This document shows, piece after piece, positions 43,607 to 54,990 of a DNA stretch of 64,000 bases. The DNA is taken from the NCBI RefSeq assembly GCF_042186555.1, contig NC_133334.1:206780442-206844441 (forward strand). The letters are read 5' to 3'. Origin of the DNA: Aquarana catesbeiana. Lineage: Eukaryota; Chordata; Amphibia; Anura; Ranidae. The notes under the pieces are model-generated. The model saw nothing but the letters and a program-made list of their open reading frames with translations. It was not told the origin of the DNA and made no database searches. How positions within the stretch are numbered: the first letter of the stretch is position 1; each line of letters starts with the position of its first letter. The position numbers and the translations under genes are program-made.

Positions 43607-44920
43607 CCAGTTACCAACTGGCCCATGGCCAAATGACGGCTGCAGGGCGGTTGGATAACTCTGGGAGCACGTACTATGATGTGATCCCAGAAAACCACTC
43701 CTGCGCGCCCCCTGGGGCGCGCACGCGGGAACATCCATGACCACAGGGTCCAGAGGACCCGGCACATCACGGATCACAGTAAACAGCCGCTGATCGTGGC
43801 CGTTTACCATGTGATCGCTCCATCAAATGACGGAGCGATCACATGTAAACAAACCGGTGTCATGTCTTGACGCCGGTTCCTCCCTCCCCTCTCTGTACCG
43901 ATCGGTACAGAGGGGGAGGGATCGGATGGCAGCAGCGATGTGGGCTGGATGTGTAGTGCCCACAGCGCTGCTCAGTGACATGTGCAGTCACAGCCATGGA
44001 TCCATCTATCCATGCTCAGCCATCCCTCTACGCTCAGCATTACCCTGCACTACTCTGCAATTCCCTGTGCAATACTCTGCAGTTCCCTGTGCAATACTCT
44101 GCAAATCCCTGTGCAATACTCTGCAATACCCTGCAATACCCTGCAATACCCCGCAATACCCTGCAATACTCTGCAATACCCTGCAATACCCCGCAATACC
44201 CCGCAATACCCCGCAATACCCCGCAATATTCTGCAATACCCCGCAATACTCTGCAATACTCTGCAATACCCTGCAATACTCTGCAATACCCTGCAATACC
44301 CCGCAATACTCTGCAATACTCTGCAATACTCTGCAATACACAGAAATACCCAGCAATACTCTGCAATACCCTGCAATACCCCGCAATACTCTGCAATACT
44401 CTGCAATACCCTGTAATACCCAGCAATACTCTGAAATACCCCGCAATTCTCTGCAATACCCCGCAATACTCTGCAATACTCCGCAATACTCTGCAATACC
44501 CCGCAATACTCCACAATACCCTGCAATACTCTGCAATACCCCGCAATACCTCGCAATACTCTGCAATACGCTGCCATACTCTGCAAAACCCAGCCATACT
44601 CTGTAAAACCCAGCCATACTCTGCCATACCTAGCCATACTCTGCCATACTCAGCCATACTCTGCAATACTTGGTGATACCCAGACATACTTTGCCATTGC
44701 CAGCCATGCTCAGTCATGCTCAGCCATACTCTGCCATGCTCAGCCGTACTCGGCTGTACTCGGCCTCTGTATGTGGCCAGGCTGTGGAAGTCTCACACAT
44801 GTGGTATCGCCGTACTCAGGAGGTAGGAGAATCTATTTTGGGGTGTCATTTTTGGTATGTACATGCTACGTGTTAGAAATATTGTATAAATGGACAACTT
44901 TGTGTTAAAAAAAATGCGTT
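43607..44920 (+). mobile_element. TTAA-type element A with internal satellite
   Basis: TTAA at 43603-43606 is followed by CCAGTTACCAACTGGCCC, close to CCAGTTAAAGACCAGCC of the piggyBac element at 50673. The right part (GCCTCTGTATGTGGCCAGGC, CACATGTGGTATCGCCGTAC) matches element B at 45983-46040. Its right terminus is missing: it runs into TTAA and element B at 44921. A 10-bp satellite (44041-44765) fills the middle. Confidence 0.75.
44041..44765. repeat. 10-bp satellite, CTGCAATACY
   Basis: About 70 tandem units of CTGCAATACT / CTGCAATACC / CCGCAATACC, drifting to CAGCCATACT toward the right end. With a 10-bp period, three units make ten codons, so long open frames arise in all three + frames and all three - frames (LQYPAIPCNT and EYCRVLQSIA repeats). 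None is a gene. Confidence 0.97.
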
Positions 44921-44924
44921 TTAA

Positions 44925-46726
44925 CCACTTTCCGCCCACCGGCCATCATATGACGTCCTTGACTTTGTGTGGGGATATCTGAATGATGCCTGCAGCTACA
45001 GGCATCATTCAGATATCAGCTTTTTCAGCCGGCGATTCCCTACACCATAAGAATGATCATAGTGGCTGTTCCACTGCTTGATCGTTCTTACGGGAGGCGA
45101 GAGGGGACTCCCCCCTCCCTCAGGTGCTTCTACCGACTTACCGCTACAATCGAAGCCAGGATTGTTTTTTTATTTTTTTATTTCAGGTTTCCCAGCCTAG
45201 AGGTGAGATGTGGGGTCTATTGACCCCATATCTCACTGTAAAGAGGACCTGTCATGCCACATTCCTATTACAAGGATGTTTACATTCCTTGTAATAGGAA
45301 TAAAAGTGATCAAAAAATATATTTTTTGGACTAAAGCGTCAAACTAATATAAATAAAGTAAAATGAACAATAAAAAAAAATTTTTCTTTCCCCCATGTCC
45401 CCGTGTGCTCGCATGCAGAAGCAAACGCATATATAAGCCCCGCCCACATATGAAAATGGTGTTCAAACCACACATGTGAGGTATCGCTGCGATCGGTAGA
45501 GCGAGGGCAATAATTTTGGCCCTAGACTTCCTCTGTAACTCAAAACATGTAACCAGTAAAAAATTTTAAAGCGTCGCCTATGGGGATTTTTGAGTAGCGA
45601 AGTTTGGCGCCATTCCCCGAGCGTGTGCAATTTTGAAAGGTGACATGTTAGGTATCTATTTACTCAGCATAACTTCATCTTTCACATTATGCAAAAACAT
45701 TGGGCTAACTTTACTGTTTTGTTTTTTTTTTAAACATAAAACAGTTTATTTTCCAAAACAAAGGCGTTTGAAAAATTGCTGCGCAAATACCGTGCGAGAT
45801 AAAAAGTTGCAACGACCACCATTGTATTCTCTAGGGTCTTTGCTAAAAAAACATATATATATTAAGTTTTGGGGTTCTATGTAATTTTCTAGCAAATAAA
45901 TTATGATTTTTACATGTAGGAGAGAAATGTCAGAATTGGCCTGGGCATTCCAGAACGCCTGAAGGGGCTCCGTGCATGTTGGGCCTCTGTATGTGGCCAC
46001 GCTGTGTAAAAGTCTCACACATGTGGTATCGCCGTACTCGGGAGTAATAGCAGAATGTGTGTTTGGGGTGTAATTTGTGGTATGCATATGCTGTGTGTGA
46101 GAAATAACCTGCTAATATGACAATTTTGTGAAAAAAAAAAGAAAAAAAAACCTTGATTTTGCAAAGAATTGTGGGAAAAAATGACAACTTCAAAAAACTC
46201 ATCATGCATCTTTCTAAATACCTTGGAATGTCTTCTTTTCAAATAGGGGTCATTTGGGGGGTATTTGTACTTTTCTGGCATGTTAGGGTTTCAAGAAATT
46301 AGATAGGCCGTCAGTACTTCAGGTGTGATCAATTTTCAGATAGCTTTTGGACTCTATAACTTTCACAAAGACCAAATAATATCCACCGATTTGGGTTATT
46401 TTTACCAAAGATATGTAGTGGTATAAATTTTGGCCAAAATATATGAAGAAAAATTACTAATTTGCAAAATTTTATAACAGAAACGAAGAAAAATGCATTT
46501 TTTTACAGAATTTTCTGTCTTTTTTCTTTTATAGCGCAAAAAATAAAGAACCCAGTGGTGATTAAATACCACCAAAAGAAAGCTCTATTTGTGCGAAAAA
46601 AGGACAAAAATTTCATATAGGTACAGTGTTGCATGACTGAGTAATTGTCATTCAAAATGTGAGAGCACCGAAAGCTGAAAATTGGTCTGGTTATTAAGGG
46701 GGTTTAAGTGCCCAGTGGTCAAGTGG
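44925..46726. mobile_element. TTAA-flanked element B
   Basis: TTAA lies at 44921-44924 and 46727-46730. Inverted ends are CCACTTTCCGCCCACC and GTGGTCAAGTGG. At 1802 bp it contains the hairpin TGATGCCTGCAGCTACAGGCATCA (44984) and long AT-rich blocks matching 24469-25629 in reverse. No transposase was found. Its left junction is with element A, its right with host intron-like DNA. Confidence 0.88.
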
Positions 46727-46850
46727 TTAAACAAATAGTAAAGTTATGCATATTGTTGTATTTTTCCCTAATTTATTTACTATTCTACTTTATTATTAAA
46801 AGGAATTGTTTCAACATATTTAAATAATGTATTGATTTGCAGATTTGCAG

Positions 46851-46902
46851 ATCGCAGGTCTAATCTTCTGGTGCAGCATTGGCATTGTTATGATCATTAT
46901 GG
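46851..46902 (+). CDS. TMEM272-like protein, exon with first membrane segment
   Basis: The 52-base exon reads IAGLIFWCSIGIVMIIMG, a strongly hydrophobic segment, and ends at a consensus donor ATGG/GTAAGT in phase 1. TTTGCAG/ATCGCAG just upstream offers acceptors at 46842 and 46850; the first would add two codons (LQ). It joins in phase to the exon at 50130, giving IMGGLYKDDCPIQPIIPVFL, the family pattern in which the first membrane helix is followed by a short loop with an Asp-Cys-Pro motif. Small multi-pass membrane protein of the TMEM272 family; function unknown. Upstream exons were not found. Confidence 0.7.
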
Positions 46903-47496
46903 GTAAGTACTGCACTGAAAAACAAAGAATTTTGAGCTATTTCTCATATTATTTCTTCCTGGTGATTAAATGTGGTAACAAGCACAGTGAGTAGGTCCTC
47001 TTATTTTTCCATGTTTGTAGTCCTTGATACCAGTCTCATTGTAGTTTATCCCAAGAAGCCTTAGCTGGCACTGTCTGCAAGTTATTTATATGAGTTTGTA
47101 ACCCAATTCACCCAAAAAAATGCTAGATCCAAAAATTGACAAAACATACATATATAGTTGCTATTCAAGTCATTTAGAATTTAATGTGATTAAAAATTAA
47201 GTTCTATTTTATTCTGTAGCCAGTGTTTGTTAAAGTCATATGTTAGCAGGCTAATTTTCTGTTAAGTGTGGGCACCAAAACTCTTTTCGAAGTTTGGTAG
47301 ACTGCACATGGATTCAGCAATTAAAAAAAGCATTTAAAGAAAGCTAATGCTGCTGTACTAGAGCATTAATATGCTTAGAATACCATTGATTTGGTACAAT
47401 ATTGGTGAATTTCCAGTCTTAAAATAAAATGTACTTGCATGTTATCACTACCATCACAAATAAAAAAAATTAATACATATTTCTACTTTATATGAG

Positions 47497-48085
47497 TGTA
47501 GCACCCTTTAGTGTGCTACTATTGTGAGTGTAGAGAAATGTATTTCCTGATTCATGCTTAAACCTGTGAGTCTTTAATTGGGACAAAGTTTATTAGAGTC
47601 CAGGGCAGCATGACTCATACAGACAGCTCTCTGGTGCCTCTCCCTGGTTCTGGAAGTTGGAGAGCATTCTGGAAAATAGTAGGCGGAGGTTTGTAGGGTC
47701 GTTGTGCATATTTATGGGAGCTTAGCCAATCCCCAGGAGATGGGCCTGGCAGGGGACCAAGTGTACCCTTAAATAGGAATGAGTGATGCTGGGAGGGGAG
47801 TCAGGTGGAAGATGGAGAAGTGCTGAGGAGACTGTTGGTGGCACTTGAAGCAAACGCCCTAGTCTGGAGGGTGGAGGTGTTCTGCCTCGGGCCGGGGCTC
47901 AGGTGCTGGCCTGGGAGGATCCTAACAACAGGAAAAGCTTAGAAGGAGTCTTCCCTGAGAGGCAGCGGGAGCAAGGACAGGGTTAGTACTACAACACGTT
48001 ACAGGGACTTACAAGGGGAAAGACTGCCACATGTAGCAAGTGTCTCTAGAAGATATAGGTGTGCTAGATAGGAAAATTCTGCAAA
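47497..48085 (+). repeat. LTR family C copy 2 in host intron
   Basis: It starts TGTAGCACCCTTTAGTG and follows the copy at 9674/10650 through GACTCATACAGACAGCTC, GGTGCCTCTCCCTGGT, CTTAAATAGGAATGAG (TATA-like, about 47769) and GACTGTTGGTGGC. No internal region follows, so it is a solo LTR. Unlike copy 1 it is not interrupted at the GTAGG site. The right end is approximate. Confidence 0.75.
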
Positions 48086-48399
48086 AAAAAAAAAAGCTTA
48101 GTTTAACCCACAAGTGCTATTTTTACCACTCCAATTCATTTATATTGGCTTTTGAAATTTACAAATGCAGTCATTTAGAAATTTGATGAAAGGTTTAGCA
48201 CCTGGAAACACTTTTAAAATGTGCATTTTATATAAAACTATACAGAGCAGACCAACATGAAGGACAAATCAGGAGGAAAGAGGGACAGGGGGACTTTTGG
48301 TCCAAATCAGGGACAGTCCCTCGAAATTAGGGACGGTTGGGAGCTATGCTCATAGGGAAACATTGAATTTTACATGTGGTGCAACTTGTGCTCTCAAAG

Positions 48400-48790
48400 T
48401 CGGAGCGCTTGTTGCACCTATTTGAACTGGGCCTCAGATATGGATGTCAGAATCACAGCCATATAATCCCAAGCCACCCAATCAAAGGCTTTCTCTGCAT
48501 TAGTGATGGCAAGCTGTGTCAAAGGCAGCAGAGAGGTCCAGGAGTAGGAGTACAGGGTAGTGTACATTGGTTTTAGCCATTAGTAGATCATTTGTGAGTT
48601 TTAGGCTAGCATTTTTGTGGATTAAGGGCAAAATGCAGACTGAAGAGAATCAAGAAGGTTTTTTAAGTGAGATGGTCGCTCAGTCAGTTGTAGACTAGAT
48701 GCTCAAAGAGTTTGGGGGAAAAGGGGCGCAAGGAGATGGGGCATAGGTTGTTAAGATAAGCGAATAATTGAACATCCACTATGTAATTAC
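48400..48790 (-). pseudogene. L2-like LINE RT fragment, highly decayed
   Basis: Minus strand: NNLCPISLRPFSPKLFEHLV then YN, like the RPISLLPFLSKLLE block that opens the RT of L2-group LINEs, then LSDHLT, and further pieces in other frames down to KPLIGWLGMI. Stops occur every 10-20 codons. This LINE differs from the Jockey/CR1-group copies at 18565 and 28885. It lies in the intron of the TMEM272-like gene, antisense to it. Confidence 0.7.
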
Positions 48791-49388
48791 TCTGACCATA
48801 CTGAACTTGATTTCTCCTTCCACTCAGCGAATACCCTCTCTCTTTTCTACCTACATCTTCAGGTTGGGCTCTGTCACATGTGCGTTCAATTTTAAGACAG
48901 CCTAAAAGCACATTAACGCACCTATAGCGTTAATGAGCATTTAGGATGTGTTGTACAGGCATTCATGTTACGTCAGCAATACTTCTTAAATGGCCTGTTT
49001 AGGTTTTTTCTTTTTTTTTTATTACAAGGCCAAATTAGGAAATTAACACTTTTGACGCATAGCGCGTTTACATTGCATTTAAGGTGCAGTTGTGGTGCGT
49101 TGCAATAGAAGTGAATGGAGGCAGTTGCAAAGCATCCAACGCCTGCCAAACTCTGCAGGCAGTGTTATTTTTGCCTCATCGCAATTCAAAGCAATGCTAA
49201 CGCTGCAGTGTGAACACCTCCATCTGCTCCTTATAGTAACAATTGTGTGGCATTAGTAGGTGTTCGGGAAGCGTTAAAAACACAACCCAACCACCTATTT
49301 TCAACACCTGTGTGAAAGAGCCCTGTGACACAATCTATGTTCTGCCCCCCTATTTGTTTTTTCTTTTTTCTTTTCCTTTTTATTTGGT

Positions 49389-49885
49389 TTAAAGGGGTTG
49401 TAAAGTTATTTATTTATTTTTTTTTAAATAACAAACATGTTATACTTACCTTCACTGTGCAGCTCGTTCTGCACAGAGTGGCCCCGAACCTGGTCTTCTG
49501 GGGTCCCTCGGCGGCTGTTTCAGCTCCTCCCCGCAAGCATTTACCACCTTCATGCGAGCTCCCTCGCACGGTGGTGAGTGCTTGCGGGCGCGCTCCCGTG
49601 ATACAGGCGGCGGCTATAGCCGCTCGCTGTATCACTCGGCCCCGCCCCCCGGCGCGCCGCGTCATCGGATGTGATTGACAGCCGCGCTGCTTTCAATCCA
49701 TCCACTGCAGCCAATCAGCGACCAGGCTGAGCTGCAATGAAGATGACGAGCACGAGCAGCGAAGATTCGAGGCGTCAGGTAAGTAAAACGGGGGGCTGGG
49801 GGCGGCGGTACTGTCAAAAGTTTTTTCACCTTAATGCATAGAATGCATTAAGGTGAAAGAATTTTTACCTTTACAACCCCTTTAA
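49389..49885. mobile_element. Complete MITE, CTTTACAA family
   Basis: Perfect inverted ends: TTAAAGGGGTTGTAAAG at 49389 and CTTTACAACCCCTTTAA ending at 49885. An inner hairpin TTCACCTTAATGCATAG / CATTAAGGTGAA lies at 49825-49858. GC-rich centre with CpG runs. Related copies are at 42720 and 30036. Sits in the intron of the TMEM272-like gene. Whether TTAA or TTA is the duplicated target is unclear because the repeat begins with it. Confidence 0.9.
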
Positions 49886-50129
49886 GGAAAAACTTTTAAC
49901 ATTGTTTCTAATATTAGTAGTGTCACTGGTGCACATGTGGGGCACACACGCATTGTACATCGCTGAAATCAAAACAGGAGAACAGTGGAATGATATGATC
50001 ATGTTGTGTTTAAAATGACATTATTTTACATACATATACTGTACATATATTGCACAGTTACAGTTCTATAGATAATACATTCTGGGGGAAAAATATGGTA
50101 TCTAAATATGGTATTTCTTTCATTAACAG

Positions 50130-50306
50130 GCGGCCTATACAAAGACGACTGTCCTATTCAGCCCATTATACCAGTATTTCTTATAATAACTGGTGTTGCA
50201 CAAATAGTAGTTTCTGGCATTCTGCTTCTGAGGGCATTAAAGAAGTGTTATACTACCGTTTTGGACACAGCGATATTTTTATTCACATTTGGCTGGTTCA
50301 TTACCG
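50130..50306 (+). CDS. TMEM272-like protein, exon with two membrane segments
   Basis: Acceptor CATTAACAG at 50121-50129 and donor CCG/GTATGT at 50307 bound a 177-base exon, phase 1 at both ends. It encodes GLYKDDCPIQPIIPVFLII, TGVAQIVVSGILLLRALKK, then CYTTVLDTAIFLFTFGWFIT. The DCPIQP loop followed by IPVFLI and the second and third hydrophobic stretches match the TMEM272 / DUF-type small membrane proteins of vertebrates. The frame is uninterrupted. The 3.2-kb intron before it holds an LTR, an L2-like fragment and a MITE. The final exon must lie beyond the window or was not recognised in 50.3-64 kb. Confidence 0.78.
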
Positions 50307-50601
50307 GTATGTTTCTTTTATGCATATCTAATATATGACATCCTGTTTTTATTTGATTACTTAAATTTTCTTTAGTGTAATTATATATTTTGAAACACTT
50401 CCTGTTTTAATTATTTTCTAGCTCAATTATACTAATTACTAATTATAGTGTAATCATTTTTAAAGCTTTGTTAATACAATTTTGGTTACTAAATATAGTG
50501 TAATAGTTTTAAAACATTATTATTGATTTTTTGATTACTAAAACTAGTGTAATAATTTTTAAACATTATTGGTTATGTTTGTATTGTAATAAGTTCCATA
50601 G

Positions 50602-50650
50602 TTACAGTTAGGTTGAAAAATGACACAAGTCCATCTAGTTCCACTAAAAG
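50602..50650 (-). repeat. LINE 3' tail fragment
   Basis: GGTTGAAAAATGACACAAG then TCCATCTAGTT matches GGTTGAAAAAAGACACAAG and TCCATCAAGT at 18580-18610, the 3' end of the Jockey/CR1-group LINE. Only about 50 bases remain. Confidence 0.75.
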
Positions 50651-50672
50651 TTCTCAACTCTGCAGTTATTAA

Positions 50673-52331
50673 CCAGTTAAAGACCAGCCGCCACAGTTAT
50701 ACTGCAGCAGGTTGGCTCTCCTGGGCAAATCTGCATAATGATACGTCGGGTGCGCGGCCGCCTAGGGGGCGTGCCCCCGTGCCCTGGCGCACCAGATTGG
50801 ATTAGCTTCAGAACCGATCAGTCTCTAGGCCCAGGCCAATAACTTCTGGCCTGGATCTGGTGATTGGTTCTGGCGAATGAAATGCTTCCTCTGTCTGTGA
50901 GTTGTAAACACAGCCAGAAGAAGTGATGCCACCTCCCCCCATGGAGCCCTTTTCGGTTCCAGAGAGAGGAGAGAGGACATCTAAACGTGAGTTGCACCAA
51001 CACTACACTGACACAGTACACATAAGCACATTTTTCACCCCCCTGTTCACCTCCGATCGCCCCCCCCCCCCCCCGTTAACCCCTTCACTCCCTGTCACTG
51101 TGTCACCAAGTGCAGTTTTCAGATTTTTCACTGATCACTGTACTGATGTCACTTGTGACACTAATCTGCGTTAGGGCAGTTAGTAGTAGGCCCAGGTAGC
51201 TTTAGGGTACCCCCCATTAACCCCCTAATAAAGGTTTAACCCCCCCTGATCACCCCCCAGTTAACCCTTTTCCCCCGTCACCAGTGTCACTAATATAGTG
51301 TACAGATCTCTTTTCTGATCACTGTATTTAGTGTCACGGGTGACGCTAGTTAGCCAGTTAGCTAGTTACTGTCAGGTTTTTATAGCGTCAGGGTACCCGT
51401 CATATATTACCGAATAAAGATTTAACCCCCGATTGCCTCCCCAGTACAGGTTTTAGTGTCAGTTAGGGTCAGCGTCAATCCCAGGCAGTGTCAGATTAGT
51501 GCCAGTAGTGCTAACACCCACCCACACACCATACACCTCCCTTACTAGTATAGTGTCTGAACGGATCAATATCTTTGATTTGATCAGAACTATAATAGCG
51601 TCCCCAGTAGTTTAGCGGGATCAGCCCAGATACCCGCTAGCACCTGCATTTAGCCCCTCCTCCCAGCCCACCCACATGCAGTATCAATCGATCACTGTCA
51701 CTTACAAACCACAACACACATAACTGCAGCTTTCGCAAAGTCAGGCCTGATCCCTGCGAATGCTAACATTTAACATTGGTAGCGATTGAAGCAGTCGCTG
51801 ACAACCAGTTGCTCTTTTGCCTGTGAGTCGCACTAGTTGTACCTGTAAATTCAGAGGCCAAAATGTCCAGACAGAGGTGCACTACTGAAGAGGCCTACAC
51901 GTTGCTGAGCATGACAGATGAGAGCAATGGGGAAGCCACCTCACTGTCAGATTCAGGCTCAGTATACGAACCGGTAGAGAGCAGCAGCACCCTGACAGAT
52001 AGCTCTGATGATGGAGTAGAGGTCCCTGCTAAGGTCAGGTGTACTTCTGTTGTTGAGGCGCAAGAACCGCAGGGCTCTCATATGGAGAAGAGAGCCAGTA
52101 CTAGTGCCGTTCATCCTTCTGGTGAACTGGCGAAAACCAATCACTGCCTTCAGGATTTCTAAGGGTGTAAAATGGTGATTTCACTTCCTTACTACCCATC
52201 ACAGTTTCGGAGGCCCTGAAATGTTAAGATATCACAACCCCCCCCCCCCCCAAATGACCCCATTTTGGAAAGTAGACACCCCAAGGTATTTGCCAAGAGG
52301 CATAGTAAGTATTTTGCAGCTCTCATTTGTT
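50673..52331 (+). mobile_element. piggyBac element, internally deleted
   Basis: TTAA at 50669-50672 is followed by CCAGTTAAAGACCAGCC. A long 5' untranslated region with C-runs leads to a transposase start at 51863. After about 100 codons the sequence jumps to CCCCATTTTGGAAAGTAGAC and GGTATTTGCCAAGAGGCATA, typical of the 3' non-coding part of such elements, so the catalytic core is missing. At about 52332 homology ends against a Gypsy gag fragment; the right terminus is not present. Confidence 0.75.
51863..52162 (+). pseudogene. piggyBac transposase N-terminus
   Basis: The frame starts MSRQRCTTEEAYTLLSM and continues through an acidic Ser/Asp-rich region (ESSSTLTDSSDDGVEVP), the pattern of the disordered N-terminal part of piggyBac transposases. 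It stops at LAKTNHCLQDF after 99 codons, without the DDE core or the C-terminal Cys-rich finger, so no active enzyme can be made. It may be the seed of a non-autonomous derivative. Confidence 0.75.
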
Positions 52332-52337
52332 TGCTTG

Positions 52338-53959
52338 CTCCCCCTATTCTTCTTAGATTTCTTTTTTGTCTTGGCGCTCCGTGTTCCCTCGGGACTCTCA
52401 GCCAGCCTTGGGACACTCGGTCTGAAAGTGTCCAGCCTCCCCACATCCATAACATCTCTTCTCTCGTACTTGGGAGAAATTTGGCTTCCCTTGGCGAGTC
52501 CCTTGCTCTTGAACCTTGGCTTGGGTCTCCATCACTCGCATCAAGGCATGATACATCTGGGTTTAAGCTTGAGCTACCTGGGCCATCAGTTTAGTTGGCC
52601 CCAGTTCACTTACTGGCTTATTAGTGTCAGGAATGGCCAGCCCTGCCGGTTCAGATTCAGTTCCACTGTCTTCATCCGAGAATCTCATTTCCGTATGAAC
52701 AGCTCGGGCCACCTTTTCTCCCTTTTTCCAGCAGTAGAACCCACTTCCCTTGTTCTTTTACTTTTCTCCTCTAATAGAGCCTCTTCTTCTTTCACTTCTC
52801 TTATCAATTCAGTGTATGTCAGCACCACTTTGGTTCTCTTCAGTAACAACTTTGGTACAATCGGGTGATTTGGCCTAACCCCTTGCAGAACCCAGTCTAG
52901 ACGAGCTTGATCAGCATCCTTGGGATCAATACCCCTCTTAAGGATACTTTGGTGCAGCATTCTGTCTACTCGAGATATGTACTCAGACAGGCTCTCCCCT
53001 TTTTGCTGGTGAGTGTGGTTGAATTTGTACTTCAGGTCTGCGGTAGTTTCAACTCTTCCAAATACAGCATACAGGGCGTCTATATAGTCCATGACAACAC
53101 AAGTTTTCTTCCCCATCCTCAGATTATGAACTACATCAGCCGCCGGGCCTTGAAGACTCTCACTGAGCCGATGTCGTTTCACAGCCTCTGAAACACTCCT
53201 TTCTTCCACTGCCTGCAGAGCCTGACTCATCCAGGTCTCAAACTCATCTTCCCCTATTGGAGTTGGTAACTGCCCTGAGTCCTCGGTAACTTTGGTTGGC
53301 ATTTCCAGGGCTGTTCTTCACCAAACTATCAACGAGCCGGCTCATATCCGTGTAGAAAAGAGAGGAGGGACATTGGCCCCTTGAGAGTTGGCCCCCACCG
53401 GTAGTGGGCCCTTCTCCTGAACCCCTGCCGAGGACTGTCGCTCAGCAGGCTCTCCCCCCACTTTGAGTGGGATCACTCTAGCAATCACTCTTTCGGATAG
53501 ATGTACCTCTTCCTTCTGGAAGCACACGGGTATCTCTTCTTGCCACTCCAGTAGTACTCGAACTGGATCTAGTTCATACTCGGTTTCAATGTCTACAATG
53601 TAGGCCCGGTGCCCTGGGGCCAGAGCTCTCACCCACTTTCCAATCTCGCTCTCAGTATGTTCACTTCCTGAGACCTATAGAACAGTGCTTCTCTCTATGT
53701 GAGCTCCTTGATCCCTGCCCCAGGCAGCCACAGCTACTGAAGCGGCATCCCATGCGGATTGTGGCTCTTGTCTAGGTTGGCTAGGGCCCGCTGCAGATGG
53801 CATCCCGGAGGAGCCCCCAAATGTAGCATAGCCCCCTTGGGGACTGCTTGAATTTACCTGCTTATCTGCATCACCATGACCCTGTGAACATTCCAGCCCA
53901 CCTGACACTCTGGGTTCAGACATCCTTGCAACATCTTTGAGTAATAAGACAGCACTCAA
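52338..53959 (-). pseudogene. Ty3/Gypsy gag related to PNMA, decayed
   Basis: Three minus-strand frames: 53959-53675 (Gly/Ser-rich), 53632-53342 (VRVLLEWQEEIPVCFQKEEV) and 53302-52685. The last has DEFETWMSQALQAVEERSVS, EAVKRHRLSESLQGPA, DYIDALYAVFGRVETTADL, GESLSEYISRVDRMLHQ and RLDWVLQGVRPNHP, the capsid domain shared by Gypsy gag and PNMA proteins. A CCHC knuckle (CYGCGEAGHFQTECPK) lies near 52448-52400 in another frame. The first two frames are in register, split by one TAG; two frameshifts follow. Gag forms capsid-like shells; here it is broken and pol is absent. Confidence 0.88.
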
Positions 53960-53999
53960 TATGTTTATATTCTGTTAACATTTGTGTTAACATTACTGG

Positions 54000-54990
54000 T
54001 ATGCTTCAGATAAGATATAGTTGTACAAGAGGGGTAATGGTTCATCTGAGCTTTGGATAACAGCACCAGCTCAGTAGAATGATTCCCCCAGTAAAACAGT
54101 TAAGACAGTTGGCAACAACAGGATACTATATATACACATATGTACAATGGAATAGCACTTGAACATAACCTGAAAGGATAAGCAAAGTTAAGCATAGATT
54201 CTGGCAATACTTCTAGAAAGAGAAACCCAGGCTGGCCTGTTCAACCTTTGTCCTAATGAGAGATGAAGCTAAACAAGGGTGGTAATAAGGGCCCTTTAAG
54301 TAGCAATGATAGAATGTCCCTGTTTCAGATCTGATGGTCTTCACCGGCAGTCAGATCTCATTAACTGTATCCAATAAGGTGCAGTAACAGAATGGTAGTA
54401 TATCTTGTGCTTACTGCAGCTAAAAATGCCTATGTACAGTGTTCAAATAGAAGTGCAGTGAAGTGTTCCCAAAGTATAGCTGTCTGTACACATTGTCCCA
54501 ATAAAACAACCAAAGAAGGCTTGTAAAGGTGGGCAATTGCCCTCTCACCAATGACCAGGACGATCAAGCGCATTCCAGACAGGGACTCCCGAATAGACTT
54601 CGACTGCGGACCCGCTTGTGATGATCACCCGAATCTGGAACACGAAGCGTGGGTTGCTGCATGGTCAAGTTGGTGCTGGTCAGATGTCCGATGAACAGCA
54701 GGCAGCACTGTACCCTTTCTCGGTCAGGCAGGAATATTGTACACCCACGTGGTAGGCCGCGATCTCACTCTTCCTGCACAGAAAGATCCATCACAGACGA
54801 GGCACGGGAAGAAGGGAGACTGGGGCAGGTTTCTGGTTTCTTTTATAGACCTTCCCAGAAATCTCCCTGATAGTAGAAAATATCCCTGGGATATGTGGTC
54901 CGGGCGTATGGACATGCAGGGAATAGCCATCTGGTGGAACTATTGATCCCACACTCCCTTTGGTTGGGCTCACAAATATGATGTCAGTTT
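54000..54990 (-). repeat. Probable 5' LTR and leader of the gag element
   Basis: Upstream of gag on the minus strand, GGTCTATAAAAGAAACC (about 54853-54837) is a good TATA box, followed by sequence up to the gag start. On the far side is AGTGCCTGGTGTTACTAAAC. The order promoter, leader, gag fits a 5' LTR, but the LTR ends and primer site could not be fixed. The hAT element begins 50 bases further right. Confidence 0.5.

Noticed and set aside
43827..44717. Six overlapping open frames of 144-259 codons on both strands
   Set aside because: The 10-bp satellite lacks stops in every register; residues are pure repeat.
49325..49678. 117-codon open frame
   Set aside because: Lies across a complete GC-rich MITE with perfect inverted ends.
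52685..53302. Domesticated host PNMA gene
   Set aside because: Upstream stop and two frameshifts break the gag frame, and an LTR-like leader adjoins it.
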